Of a DNA stretch of 40,997 nt, positions 1 to 9,507 are shown piece after piece; position 1 is the stretch's first letter, and each line of letters starts with the position of its first letter. Source of the stretch: Actinomycetes bacterium (GTDB taxonomy: Bacteria > Actinomycetota > Acidimicrobiia > Acidimicrobiales > Acidimicrobiaceae); NCBI GenBank assembly GCA_021850605.1, contig JAJZLQ010000124.1, forward strand, positions 1-40,997, given 5' to 3'. The notes beneath the pieces were generated by a model, which did not search any database, had not been told where the DNA came from, and was given only the letters and a program-made list of their open reading frames with translations. The position numbers were made by a program, and so were the translations under genes.

Positions 1-1054
1 TTTGCGGGTACCTCATCACGGGAGGGCACGGGGAGCCGCCTGCCACACCCGACCGCCCGATTCACCCTGCCCCCTACATCTACGATCCCCTGTACCTAGG
101 CCCGTGCGGCTTCGACTGCGGGCGGTACCCGTCGATCTCTCGCGGCCATTCGACGGAGTCGAAGCGGTCCCCCCGCCTTGACTCGCTCGGAGGTAAGCAC
201 GTAACCGCACAGCACCGTGCGAGCCACGATTTGCCCGTCGTTATCGTCGGCAAACTCGTCGAGCATCTTGTTTCGGGTGTTGTGGCATCCGGCCGCCGAG
301 AAGCCTGCTGAGGTGCTCCGACTACCACAGGGTGTGCGGACCCAGCGACGTGACCCCACGGTTCCAGCGACGAAAGCGAGCATCCAACATGACGGGATCA
401 ACGCACAGCCGGGGGGCGAAACGCACCGGCCGGCTCGGGGCCGCTCCCCGAGCGGCGATTCCCCTCACGGTTGAGGCCGCCGGTCGCCTCGGGGAGATCC
501 GATGGTATGGCCCCCGGATGGCTGGTTTAGGCGGACGACGCGTGGCGAGAGAGAAAACTTGGTTTTGCCGGGGTGGCGGTGCCAAGAGGATGGAATCTCG
601 CTTCCGAGCCTAAGAACCAGCTGCTGTTAGATGCCAATTGTCTTGGTTCTTGCAATGAGAGGCGCCCGCAGATTTCGCCGGCAGTCCTGACCGGTGGGTC
701 GACCGCGCCGCTTGGCCGCTCTAAGCCCGAGCGCGAGGCCTACCCAAGTAACAGCCGCTTCCAACCTGGGCGCCTGCCGTAACGGATACGCCACATTCAT
801 CCGAGCTGTGTTGCCGGGCTTACCCGCGGGGTTGACAATTCAAGAGGCGTCGTAAGGGTCGGCGCAGGAAAAGGAGTTCCGGCCGGGATACAATTTCATT
901 GCCTAACAACTGGTATCGCGGTATCCCCGTGGTGGCCTGATCAAGCTTCAACTGGCGTCTCGGGGTCGGGAGGCGGGCCCAGAACGGCCGGGTGGGGCTA
1001 ATTGGAGCCAGTCCTGAGGTTGAGGTTGAGGGTCAACGTCTAGCTAAATGTGAG

Positions 1055-1086
1055 ATTTACACAGCTGTGGATAACCCTGTGCAAAA
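1055..1086. promoter_or_regulatory. Cluster of DnaA-box-like sequences (possible oriC-associated element)
   Basis: ATTTACACA (1055-1063, one mismatch to TTWTNCACA), TGTGGATAA (1066-1074, perfect reverse complement of TTATCCACA), TGTGCAAAA (1078-1086, reverse complement TTTTGCACA fits TTWTNCACA); next to cwlM/trxA/trxB, which are usually near oriC in actinobacteria. Confidence 0.5.
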
Positions 1087-1089
1087 GGT

Positions 1090-2079
1090 TTACAGATCAG
1101 CAAACCACCTGTTCAGGGCCATTGAGATCCCGCCGGAAGCGTCGTGCGGCGCTAACTTTCGAAGCACTTCGGCGTCGAGGGTGAGAGTTACGCACGGAGC
1201 TTTTGTCAATTGCAACATGCGATGTCTCGAGCCGATGATTCCGAATGCCGTGCCAGGCTCTTCTTTGCGCAGTGAATTCGCGATTTCCTGCGCGATAGCC
1301 TGACCGACGGGCGAAGTGTAATGGAAGCCCTGGAAGTATGCGATGGTGCTACCACCGCCCTCGGAGACCTCGAGATGTAGAACGACGTCCGCCTTGCCCC
1401 TATTGGCAAGTTCTGCCAGGAGAGTGACGTCCGGATGGCAGAAGTTGAGCGCGCGGAATCCGTCCTTGGCAAGTGATGACCGTACGGCCTCGGCGACGGA
1501 TGCGAGATCCAGGCCGGAAGTGATGACGATGGTCAGTCCCGCAGGGTTGCGCCTCTTGCTGACGAGTTCGATCAGTTCGCGGACTCCGGTGACCGTGATC
1601 GGACTGCGCCCGAAGTTTCGCTCGAGTTCGGCGATGGTATCAGGTCCACAGATTCCGTCACCCGCCATCCCCACGTTGATCTGGAAGTCACTTAGAGCGC
1701 GGTGGGTGGTTGGCCCAAAGGCGCCGTCGATCTTGCCCGGATCGAAACCGAGCCAGGAAAGCTTGCCCTGCAATTGGGCAACGTCATCGCCGCGCAGCAT
1801 TGGCCGCCGTAAGTAGAGGAGGCGGTCGCCGAGCTTCCAGTGAGCCTCGATTAATGAAGTGAAGGTTACGGCGTCACAAACCCCAGTGGGCGATAGGCCA
1901 TGGCCATATTGAAATGCACGCAGTTGGCTTCGCGTGGAAGGACCGAAGCGGCCTATCTCATCGACCACTACGAAGCCACACTGCGTTAGCAGTCGCTGGA
2001 GGTGTGCGATCGACTCTTCGGGCGACGAATCGTCCAACGGCAGAGCCGGCTGGGCCGACTCTGCCTCAGTAGTGGTGGT
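1090..2079 (-). CDS. cwlM: CwlM-like peptidoglycan-binding / N-acetylmuramoyl-L-alanine amidase-fold protein (start approximate)
   Basis: Two PG_binding_1-like repeats (LQRLLTQCGFVVVDEIGRFGPSTRSQLRAFQ; LQGKLSWLGFDPGKIDGAFGPTTHRALSDFQ) followed by a degenerate Amidase_3-like region; directly downstream of trxA as in other actinobacteria. The ORF-track extension to 2322 overlaps trxA and is not credible. No convincing start codon or RBS was identified. Confidence 0.75.
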   Translation of the reverse strand, partial: TTTTEAESAQPALPLDDSSPEESIAHLQRLLTQCGFVVVDEIGRFGPSTRSQLRAFQYGHGLSPTGVCDAVTFTSLIEAHWKLGDRLLYLRRPMLRGDDVAQLQGKLSWLGFDPGKIDGAFGPTTHRALSDFQINVGMAGDGICGPDTIAELERNFGRSPITVTGVRELIELVSKRRNPAGLTIVITSGLDLASVAEAVRSSLAKDGFRALNFCHPDVTLLAELANRGKADVVLHLEVSEGGGSTIAYFQGFHYTSPVGQAIAQEIANSLRKEEPGTAFGIIGSRHRMLQLTKAPCVTLTLDAEVLRKLAPHDASGGISMALNRWFADL

Positions 2080-2390
2080 TATAGGTAGGTCTCGATCTCG
2101 CGCATCAGCGCCGACTTCGACCGCGCGCCCACCAATCTCAGAACCGGCTCGCCCTTCTTGAAGAGGATCAGCGTTGGAATGCTCATCACCTCGAACCTGC
2201 GCGCCGTGTTCATGTTGTTGTCCACGTCCAGCTTTCCGATCTCGAGGATGCCGGCCTTCTCCTTGCCAATCTCCTCGAGTATCGGGGCTATCATTTTGCA
2301 CGGGCCGCACCATTCCGCCCAAAAGTCTACGAGCAGAAGGTCGTTGGTCAATAGTGCCTCGTCGAACGAGGCGTCCTGCATAACGATCAT
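2079..2390 (-). CDS. trxA: Thioredoxin
   Basis: LVDFWAEWCGPCKMIAPILEEI with WCGPC active site and SIPTLILFKKGE cis-Pro motif. Confidence 0.97.
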   Translation of the reverse strand: MIVMQDASFDEALLTNDLLLVDFWAEWCGPCKMIAPILEEIGKEKAGILEIGKLDVDNNMNTARRFEVMSIPTLILFKKGEPVLRLVGARSKSALMREIETYL

Positions 2391-2456
2391 TTTCCGATAC
2401 TTTCCAGTTGATCCGGTTTCGTTGTTCTTAAACCTTGCTGATCAGCAGGGTATTCC

Positions 2457-3419
2457 TTACCCCGCATGGACGCTTTCCAACCAGCGCTCGGTATCGAGTG
2501 CGGCCATGCAACCGGACCCGGCGGCCGTAATGGCCTGCCGATATATGTGGTCCTGGACGTCTCCGCAAGCGAAGATACCCTCGACGGAGGTATTGGTTCC
2601 ATCATGGGTCACGATGTACCTCGCGCCATCCATGTCGAGGATCCCCTCAAAGACCGAGGTGTTGGGTTCATGACCTATAGCCACGAACAGCCCGGTGACG
2701 GCGAGCTTGCTTCGCTCACCCGTAATGGTGTCCTCGAGTACGACACCTTCGAGTTGGTCACCACCGATGAGCTCAACAACGCGGGAATTCCAGGTGAAGG
2801 AGATCTTGGGATTCGCACGGGCTCTGTCCTGCATGATTTTCGAGGCGCGGAGTTCTGAACGTCGGTGGATGATGTGCACTTTCGACGCGAACTTGGTAAG
2901 GAAGGTCGCCTCCTCCATCGCCGAGTCGCCACCACCGACAACCGCGATTTCCTGGCCACGAAAGAAGAAGCCGTCGCAGGTCGCGCAAGTCGACACGCCG
3001 TGGCCGATCAACTCGATCTCTCGATCGACCCCGAGCATTATAGAGCGCGCGCCGGTAGCCACGATGATGGCGTCGGCAAGGTAGCTCGCATCCCCGTCAC
3101 CCTGGTCGGATGTCCAGATAGCGAACGGACGATTGGAGGCATCGATTCGCGTGACTTTGGCGGTGTGGAACTCTGCTCCGAACCGCTCCGCCTGGGAACG
3201 GAAGTTGCTCATCAACTCGGGGCCCTCGATGCCGTTGATGAAACCGGGGAAGTTTTCGATTTCGGTGGTCAGCATCAGCTGGCCGCCCGGCTGGTCGGAG
3301 GTGGAGGAGATCTCCCCCTCGATCACGATTGGGGCGAGATTTGCGCGGGCGGTATAGATTGCCGCCGTCAAACCTGCGGGCCCGGAGCCAATTATGGCTA
3401 CGTGCGTGTGCCTGGTCAC
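2457..3419 (-). CDS. trxB: Thioredoxin-disulfide reductase
   Basis: GSGPAGLTAAIYTARANL FAD motif, CATCDG redox motif, GGGDSAMEEA NAD(P) motif; GTG start (VTRHTHVAIIGSG) overlaps the stop of the upstream gene. Confidence 0.95.
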   Translation of the reverse strand: MTRHTHVAIIGSGPAGLTAAIYTARANLAPIVIEGEISSTSDQPGGQLMLTTEIENFPGFINGIEGPELMSNFRSQAERFGAEFHTAKVTRIDASNRPFAIWTSDQGDGDASYLADAIIVATGARSIMLGVDREIELIGHGVSTCATCDGFFFRGQEIAVVGGGDSAMEEATFLTKFASKVHIIHRRSELRASKIMQDRARANPKISFTWNSRVVELIGGDQLEGVVLEDTITGERSKLAVTGLFVAIGHEPNTSVFEGILDMDGARYIVTHDGTNTSVEGIFACGDVQDHIYRQAITAAGSGCMAALDTERWLESVHAG

Positions 3420-3757
3420 TAGTGCTCCTTGTTCTTGACCGACCTCTTCGACCAGAGAACCAAGCCAGTTATGGTCAAAATCGCTCCCAGGACTAGATAC
3501 GTGATCCAGACGTGGGAAGCGAAGGCGTAGACGGTGAGGAGCCTTACCACTGCAATGAGGAGGGCGATGCCGACCACGAGGGCTAGCAATCCACCGACTA
3601 GGCCATAAATCACCCAACGGGTGATCCGATACAGGGGAGAAATGCCCTTCTCCCTGAGCGCATCGGTCAGGTCCACCACGAGGTCGGCGGCCCGGTCGGC
3701 CCACGGCTCTCGCGTTGTCTCCGACCCCTTGCGTTCAAGTTCGTCCGGCATAGTCAC
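3419..3757 (-). CDS. Small membrane protein (holin-X-like superfamily possible)
   Basis: 112 aa with two hydrophobic segments (VIYGLVGGLLALVVGIALLIAVV; VWITYLVLGAILTITGLVLW); translationally coupled to trxB (TAGTG). Confidence 0.6.
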   Translation of the reverse strand: MTMPDELERKGSETTREPWADRAADLVVDLTDALREKGISPLYRITRWVIYGLVGGLLALVVGIALLIAVVRLLTVYAFASHVWITYLVLGAILTITGLVLWSKRSVKNKEH

Positions 3758-3816
3758 TCCACGGTTTGCTCGGGCTATGGCTAGGAGGTCAGCTTTTCGC
3801 TTTCTTCATCCCCAGG

Positions 3817-4665
3817 CTAGCTAGTTGGTTTGAGGGTGATGCAAACGCCGATTGTTCGCGGTCCTGCGTGTGCCCCGATGACGGGGCCGATAGTGGAGAC
3901 CATGATCGAGTCTTTGCCCGTAATCGAGTGGAGCTCAGCCACGAACTCGGCTTCGTCCGGCGCCATAGCACTAATGACCGATATTTCTTCGATCTCCGGC
4001 GCGACCTGACGGACGATGTCGTAGAGGAACTCGACGGCCCGTTTGCGGGTCCTTTGCTTGGAATGGGCCTGAACCTCGCCGTTGACGACCTCGATGATCG
4101 GCTTCACGGCAAGGATCGAGCCGAGGGTGGCTGCCGCCGCCCCGATCCTTCCCCCTTTGCGCAAGTTCTCCAGAGTGTCCAGCGCCCCGAGAATCCTCGT
4201 ACGGGCCGCCCTTTCCTGGACCATTGCCGCCACCTCGTGAAGCGGCTTGTCGGCGCTTCTCGCCGCCGCCACCGCGAGGCTCCCCTCTCCAAAGGTGGCC
4301 AGGAGAGAGTCGATCACCGCGACGGGAAATCCCTCAGCGGATATCTCCTCGCCGGCTTTTTGGGCCGACTGGAAAGTGGCAGAAAGTTTGGAGGAGAGGC
4401 AGATGCAGACCACACCGTCGTAGCCGTCATTGCGCGCCTTTTCGAAGGCCGCCTTGAAGGCCTCGATCGAGGGAGCAGCCGTCTGAGGCAGTTCGTTCTG
4501 GGTTTCGGAAAGTTCCCAAAACTTCTCGACGGAAAGGTCGATCACGTCGCGATACTCCTGGGTGCCGAAACGGATGCTGAGCGGGACGATCTCTATGCCG
4601 AGCTCCTCGACCAAATTGGGAGGGATGTCGCCGGCCGAGTCCGTGATTACCTTGATTCGGCTCAA
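3817..4665 (-). CDS. DegV family protein (fatty-acid-binding)
   Basis: KVITDSAGDIPPNLVEELGIEIVPLSIRFG, TAAPSIEAF, and ...GVCI C-terminus typical of DegV; probable TTG start at 4665 overlapping the murJ stop. Confidence 0.9.
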   Translation of the reverse strand: MSRIKVITDSAGDIPPNLVEELGIEIVPLSIRFGTQEYRDVIDLSVEKFWELSETQNELPQTAAPSIEAFKAAFEKARNDGYDGVVCICLSSKLSATFQSAQKAGEEISAEGFPVAVIDSLLATFGEGSLAVAAARSADKPLHEVAAMVQERAARTRILGALDTLENLRKGGRIGAAAATLGSILAVKPIIEVVNGEVQAHSKQRTRKRAVEFLYDIVRQVAPEIEEISVISAMAPDEAEFVAELHSITGKDSIMVSTIGPVIGAHAGPRTIGVCITLKPTS

Positions 4666-6269
4666 ATCATCCTCCTGCGCCCCGCCAATGCGGAGACCGC
4701 GTACTCGAGCCAAAGGAACAGTCCAAACGCCATGCCCCCGGCTATCAGCTCGACTACTAGCTTGGCAAACAATCTAGCCCCGCTGGTAGCGGCGAAGTGG
4801 TGGGAAACCAGCAGGATCGCAGCGGCCATCGCCAGCGAGGGAAGTAGGAACTTGAGCCAAGACGCCAGTACCGGGCCGAGACGAGGTGCCAGGCGTTTGC
4901 CGCGCATGACCCAGTAGGCGAGGACGGCCGCCACCGTGTAGCTGACCGAGACGGCAAGCGCCAGACCGGTTACACCATACCCGGAGACCAGGGCGACCGC
5001 CAGGATGACCGTCAGCCCGTTCTCGACCGCGTAGACCCAAAAGACCTCTTTTGCCAGCCGGGCTGCCTGTAAGCCCTGGACCATGGCCAGGTAGATGCCG
5101 AAGCCGGGTAGGCCGATGGCGAGACCGGCAAGCGCGCCAACGGTGAGGTTCACACCGTGCGTGGTGGCGGCTCCGTGTCCGAGAAGGGCTCCGACCAGCT
5201 GGCTGCCCAAAGTAAGGTAGGCGATCGCCGAGGGAATGAGGAGCGCGACGGAGGCACGAAGGCCTCGGCCGAAGCGCCGACGGAAGACCGCCAGTTCTTC
5301 GTGCGCATAGTCATCGGCAAGGCCCGGGATGATGGCGGCCATTACCGAGTAGGCGGCGATCCCGTATGGGAGCTGGAAGAAGAGGTAGGCGTTGTTGTAT
5401 GCGCTTACCGAACCCGGAGAGTGTGCGTCCGCCAGTGCCAACAGCACGTAAAGCGAGGCCTGATTGCCGAGAACATAACCAAAGGTCCAGCCGGAAAGCT
5501 TTGCGATCTCGCGCACGGCCGGATGGAAGATGTCGAAGTTGAACCCGATGGTCAGACCCACTCTTCGGGCGCCGATCAAGACGACTGCGCACTGAATCGC
5601 AACACCGAAGGTGGTGCCTAGGCCGAGGAGTAGGAGCGATGGCGAGAGATGGGTCATTGCTGAGATGGCACCATTGGTTCCCAGGTGCCCATACAGGAGC
5701 CGGAAGACGACAAGAACGATGATGGCGACGATGTTGTTCGTGATCGGCGCGAAGGCCGGCAGAGCAAAACGCCCTCGCGTGTTTAGCAGCGAGGTGAACA
5801 ACGAGATCGCACCATAGAAAAAGAGTTGAGGGGCGAAAAGTCGCAGGAGGTTGGTGGCGGCCGATAGCTGGATGGCACGTGTCGGGTCGTGATTGCCCAG
5901 CATGTATCCGCGGATTACCAATCCTGCGATCAGCTCGAATACCAGCGTGGCCGCAAGCAGGGCTGCGACACCCGTGGTCAAGATCGCGGAAAGGGCTTCG
6001 GAAGCCTCGCGCCGATCGACTCTGGAGGAAGCCTTGACCATCACCGGAATCAGCGTCGATGCCAGGACACCTCCGATGAGCAGGTCGTAGAAGGTATTGG
6101 GTGCGTTGTTGGACAGGTTGAAGACATCCGAGAGCGAGGAGATCCCCAGCGCCCATGCCAGGACAACCAGCCTGAGCAGCCCAGTGACTCTAGAGATAAG
6201 CGTCCCCAAAGCCATCGCAGAAGCATTGCGAAGGAGCCCGGAGCGTGGCGGAGCGTCACTCGTCGTCAT
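4662..6269 (-). CDS. murJ: Lipid II flippase MurJ/MviN
   Basis: Polytopic membrane protein; GTLISRVTGLLRLVVLAWALG...DVFNLSNNAPNTFYDLLIGGVLASTLIPVM is a MurJ N-terminal signature. Confidence 0.93.
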   Translation of the reverse strand: MTTSDAPPRSGLLRNASAMALGTLISRVTGLLRLVVLAWALGISSLSDVFNLSNNAPNTFYDLLIGGVLASTLIPVMVKASSRVDRREASEALSAILTTGVAALLAATLVFELIAGLVIRGYMLGNHDPTRAIQLSAATNLLRLFAPQLFFYGAISLFTSLLNTRGRFALPAFAPITNNIVAIIVLVVFRLLYGHLGTNGAISAMTHLSPSLLLLGLGTTFGVAIQCAVVLIGARRVGLTIGFNFDIFHPAVREIAKLSGWTFGYVLGNQASLYVLLALADAHSPGSVSAYNNAYLFFQLPYGIAAYSVMAAIIPGLADDYAHEELAVFRRRFGRGLRASVALLIPSAIAYLTLGSQLVGALLGHGAATTHGVNLTVGALAGLAIGLPGFGIYLAMVQGLQAARLAKEVFWVYAVENGLTVILAVALVSGYGVTGLALAVSVSYTVAAVLAYWVMRGKRLAPRLGPVLASWLKFLLPSLAMAAAILLVSHHFAATSGARLFAKLVVELIAGGMAFGLFLWLEYAVSALAGRRRMI

Positions 6270-8331
6270 CGCCCCCCTCCTCGCCGGCCGCCGGAAGGAG
6301 CCTGCGGTTGCGCCCGCCGCCCTTCCTAAGCGTCCTTATCCACCAGAGGCCGAGTACCGCCAGGGCGGCGATCGTCAGCACTACTCCCTCGATCGTCACT
6401 GTAAGCGAGCGCACCTGCAGTGCGGTCGAGGAGACCAGAACTTTACCGTCAGGAGTGGTGAGGCTCAATCCCACTTGGAAGAACCCGAGTGTCTTGGTGG
6501 AGACGACGAAAGTGGCCGTATTGGTTACAGCCCCCACCTTGATCAACTGGCTGGAGCCACCTTTGATGCGCAGGCGGTCACTGGTCATCGTAAGACGCAA
6601 GGTGAGCGGGATCTTCTCTGTGGAGGTTACCGATATAGGAATGCTCGCCTTTGTCGACGTCAAAGTCACTACGCGATTGCTTGGCAGCTGAACCTGATCG
6701 AGGATGCCGTGAATTGCGGCGGAGAGTGAATGTATCGAATTCGCTGCCGTTGCGGCCGGCAAGGTGCTGTTTAGCGACTCCAGCAGGGAAAGGCGCATCG
6801 TGTTGATCAGCGAGTGGTCGCTCGTGGCGCCCGCGAATGAGTTGAGCAGCTTGGATGCCGCATCAAAGGAATGAGCCCAAGCCACCGGCCGAGTAGCCGA
6901 GCGAACCAGCGAGGTTTCCAGCCACGCATCGGTGGGCGCAGCCGAACCCAGAGAGTCGAAGGCGTCGCGCAGCGAGAGTAAATGGAGGACCTGCACGGAG
7001 GCGATGTGTGCGGCGAAAATTCCGTCGGCGGTGATCTCCGAGGAGTTGCCGGCCGGGAGATTTAGGGCGAGTACCCGCTGGGTCGGATTGTTGGGCTGAT
7101 CCTCGAAGACCTGGACCATGTCGGAGACGAGGTTGAGGCTGTGCTCGTAGGTGGTTGCCCCCAAGGCCAGATCCTTGTTGAGCTGCGAATCCAACGAAAG
7201 GACTTCCATAGATCCGACTCCGGCGACTGGCAAGCGCAGACCAGCTGTGAGTGCGTACTTGAGGTCGGGTTGGCTCACGGCGGCGGCGTTCACGGCAATG
7301 CGCCTGTAGCCGGCCTTGGCCAGTAGCTGAAGCCCGTTCTGGCTCAGCTTCGAGGTGTTCAGGTAGGTTTCGGAGCTGATCGGGAAGGCGCTGCCCGTCC
7401 TGGACAGGATCGTTCTGGCCGTGCTCAGCTCCATCGAGTAGTACTTTCCCAGGCCGCTCGCGGTCAAGTTAGCCATGTTCACCGGTACCACATCCGTCAC
7501 CGAGAGTTCGTGGCCCGGAACGCTTGACCATGCCATGATCTGCGCCATTGCACTTCGGACGGATGCAAATTTGGAAGATTGGGCATCGGCGACGGTGGCG
7601 GCGGAGAGCTTGAGGGTTATGGATTGATTCGCTACCGACGCGAGCACGCTGGCGATTAGGGGTATACCGACCCTGATTCCAGACGTCGGCAACGCCGAGG
7701 CGTCGATCGAGAGCGCAATACCGAGGGGGACGATGTTCGGCTGCAGGGTACCTAGCACCGCCACCGGGACGACGTGGGTGGCGACTGTCTTGCCTCCGCT
7801 GATAACCGCCAGGACCAAGGGATATACGCCTTCGCACCCGCCCGCGCAACCGGGCAGGACCATTTGGAGACCTGGGCGCGCAGGGCTCTGGCTTGAGGTC
7901 TCGGGTGCGGTAAGAACGCTTAGAACGGTGGAGTAAACGTCCCCGGAGCGTTGCAAGCCCGCGAGTGCCAAGGGCTGGGAGGAGTCGAGGGGATAGCCTC
8001 GCACCCCGTAGGACATCACCGCCTGCAATTCCGATCTGCTCGATATGCGCGAATAGAGCAGTGCCTCGACGTAGGCGCCCGCCGGCGCATTGCCGACCTT
8101 TATCTGTACCGCCGAAGCTGCGCCGATCTTGAATGCGGAAGGGCCGCTGAAGAGGGCGATCGAGACCCCGTTCGCACCCTCTGCAGGTACGGTACCGGCA
8201 ACCAAGGGTGTCAGAAGCACGGAAAGCAGCAGCGCCAAAGTGCCCCAGACCCGAGCCGTCTTCGCAAAACGGGCTCCGTGCTCGCGGGCACCCGCGCTTT
8301 TCGCCGAAGGTGCCGTTACTGGATCTATCAC
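6256..8331 (-). CDS. Large secreted/membrane-anchored protein, DUF6049-like
   Basis: 691 aa with N-terminal signal/TM segment, long Ala/Ser/Leu-rich ectodomain, C-terminal TM (LTVTIEGVVLTIAALAVLGLWWI) and basic tail; lies between murJ and cca as DUF6049 proteins do in actinobacteria. Confidence 0.7.
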   Translation of the reverse strand: MIDPVTAPSAKSAGAREHGARFAKTARVWGTLALLLSVLLTPLVAGTVPAEGANGVSIALFSGPSAFKIGAASAVQIKVGNAPAGAYVEALLYSRISSRSELQAVMSYGVRGYPLDSSQPLALAGLQRSGDVYSTVLSVLTAPETSSQSPARPGLQMVLPGCAGGCEGVYPLVLAVISGGKTVATHVVPVAVLGTLQPNIVPLGIALSIDASALPTSGIRVGIPLIASVLASVANQSITLKLSAATVADAQSSKFASVRSAMAQIMAWSSVPGHELSVTDVVPVNMANLTASGLGKYYSMELSTARTILSRTGSAFPISSETYLNTSKLSQNGLQLLAKAGYRRIAVNAAAVSQPDLKYALTAGLRLPVAGVGSMEVLSLDSQLNKDLALGATTYEHSLNLVSDMVQVFEDQPNNPTQRVLALNLPAGNSSEITADGIFAAHIASVQVLHLLSLRDAFDSLGSAAPTDAWLETSLVRSATRPVAWAHSFDAASKLLNSFAGATSDHSLINTMRLSLLESLNSTLPAATAANSIHSLSAAIHGILDQVQLPSNRVVTLTSTKASIPISVTSTEKIPLTLRLTMTSDRLRIKGGSSQLIKVGAVTNTATFVVSTKTLGFFQVGLSLTTPDGKVLVSSTALQVRSLTVTIEGVVLTIAALAVLGLWWIRTLRKGGGRNRRLLPAAGEEGGDDDE

Positions 8332-8493
8332 CGTCTCCGCTACCGCCCCGAGTTCCGACCATTCTGCTTCGCGGCAGCGCGCCTCCGAGCTTGGTCGAGC
8401 CTCCTAAATGTTAGCCCTGGGCGAGCCGAGGGCGAGAGATCGGCGCCGTCGCGCGGCTATCCCTGGGGGTTCTGTGCCACCTAAGCTTGAATC

Positions 8494-9507
8494 GTGGAAA
8501 TTCTCTTTGGCACCCATCCCAAGTACATCGAACACGATGCGGGGAGCGGCCATCCGGAGCAGCCAGCAAGGCTAGATGCGGTTCTGGCCGGCGTCGAAGA
8601 GTCGGGCGTGCGGGAGGGCATAGGCTTCTTCGTGCCTGAGCCGGCCACCATGGCCGACCTGCACAGGGTGCACGACCCGGCATACGTGGACGCGCTGCGA
8701 CGCTTCTGCTTGATGGGTGGAGGCCAGCTCGATCCGGACACCGCGGTGTCCGTTGCTTCCTGGGACGCTGCCCTGCTCGCCGCAGGCAGCGGGCTGGATG
8801 CGGTTCGCCGCCTCCGCGCGGGCGAGGCGTCGTCGGCCTTCCTCGCGGTTCGACCCCCCGGGCATCATGCAGTGGCGGACAGGGCGATGGGCTTTTGCCT
8901 CATAAACAATGTGGCGGTGACGGCTGCTTCCCTGGTGGCCGAAGGTGAGAAGGTGCTCATTTTCGACTACGACGCGCATCACGGGAACGGTACGCAGGAC
9001 ATTTTTTACCGAGATCCCAACGTTTTGTACGTCTCGTTCCACCAATATCCGCTCTACCCGGGTACGGGAAGGGCGGACGAGGTGGGGGCCGGGGCCGGTG
9101 TTGGCACCACCGTAAACATTCCGGTTCCGGCGGAGACGACGCTTGGCACATACCAGGCGGCCATCGACGAGATAGTGGCACCCGCGGTCGATGCTTTTGG
9201 CCCCACCTGGGTCATTGCCTCAGCGGGCTTCGACGGTCACCGCGACGATCCGCTTACCGAGCTTGGGCTTACCGCTCAGGACTTCGGAGACCTTACCTCC
9301 TGGCTCTTCGCCCTAGTGCCTCGGGGGCGGCGTATTGCGATCCTCGAGGGCGGGTACAACCTTCGAGCCCTGACGCTGAGCGCGGCATCCACGCTCGCGG
9401 CCATGGTCGGTGAGCGCCTGATGGCGGAGAAGCCGAGCAGCGGAGAAGCCCGCATTCCCGTGATCCGCGCCATCCGCGAGGCGAGGGCGCGGTCGCTGGA
9501 GCTTTGA
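8494..9507 (+). CDS. Histone deacetylase family protein (AcuC/HDAC-like amidohydrolase)
   Basis: HPEQPARLDAV, RPPGHHAV, GFCLINNVAV, DYDAHHGNGTQDIFY, EGGYNL motifs; GTG start. Confidence 0.93.
   Translation: MEILFGTHPKYIEHDAGSGHPEQPARLDAVLAGVEESGVREGIGFFVPEPATMADLHRVHDPAYVDALRRFCLMGGGQLDPDTAVSVASWDAALLAAGSGLDAVRRLRAGEASSAFLAVRPPGHHAVADRAMGFCLINNVAVTAASLVAEGEKVLIFDYDAHHGNGTQDIFYRDPNVLYVSFHQYPLYPGTGRADEVGAGAGVGTTVNIPVPAETTLGTYQAAIDEIVAPAVDAFGPTWVIASAGFDGHRDDPLTELGLTAQDFGDLTSWLFALVPRGRRIAILEGGYNLRALTLSAASTLAAMVGERLMAEKPSSGEARIPVIRAIREARARSLEL

Noticed and set aside
1-1000. Several short overlapping ORFs (16..210, 80..328, 96..401, 217..474, 322..585, 332..613, 573..782)
   Set aside because: Low-complexity Arg/Ser/Pro-rich translations in competing frames, no RBS-supported start and no recognisable domain. 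Possibly decayed or intergenic sequence; no call made.
3419-3757. Phage origin for the holin-X-like membrane protein
   Set aside because: Embedded in the trxB-degV housekeeping operon with coupled stop/start; no other phage genes nearby.
3766-4917. 383-aa plus-strand ORF opposite degV/murJ
   Set aside because: Antisense to well-supported DegV and MurJ genes; typical spurious long ORF in GC-rich DNA.
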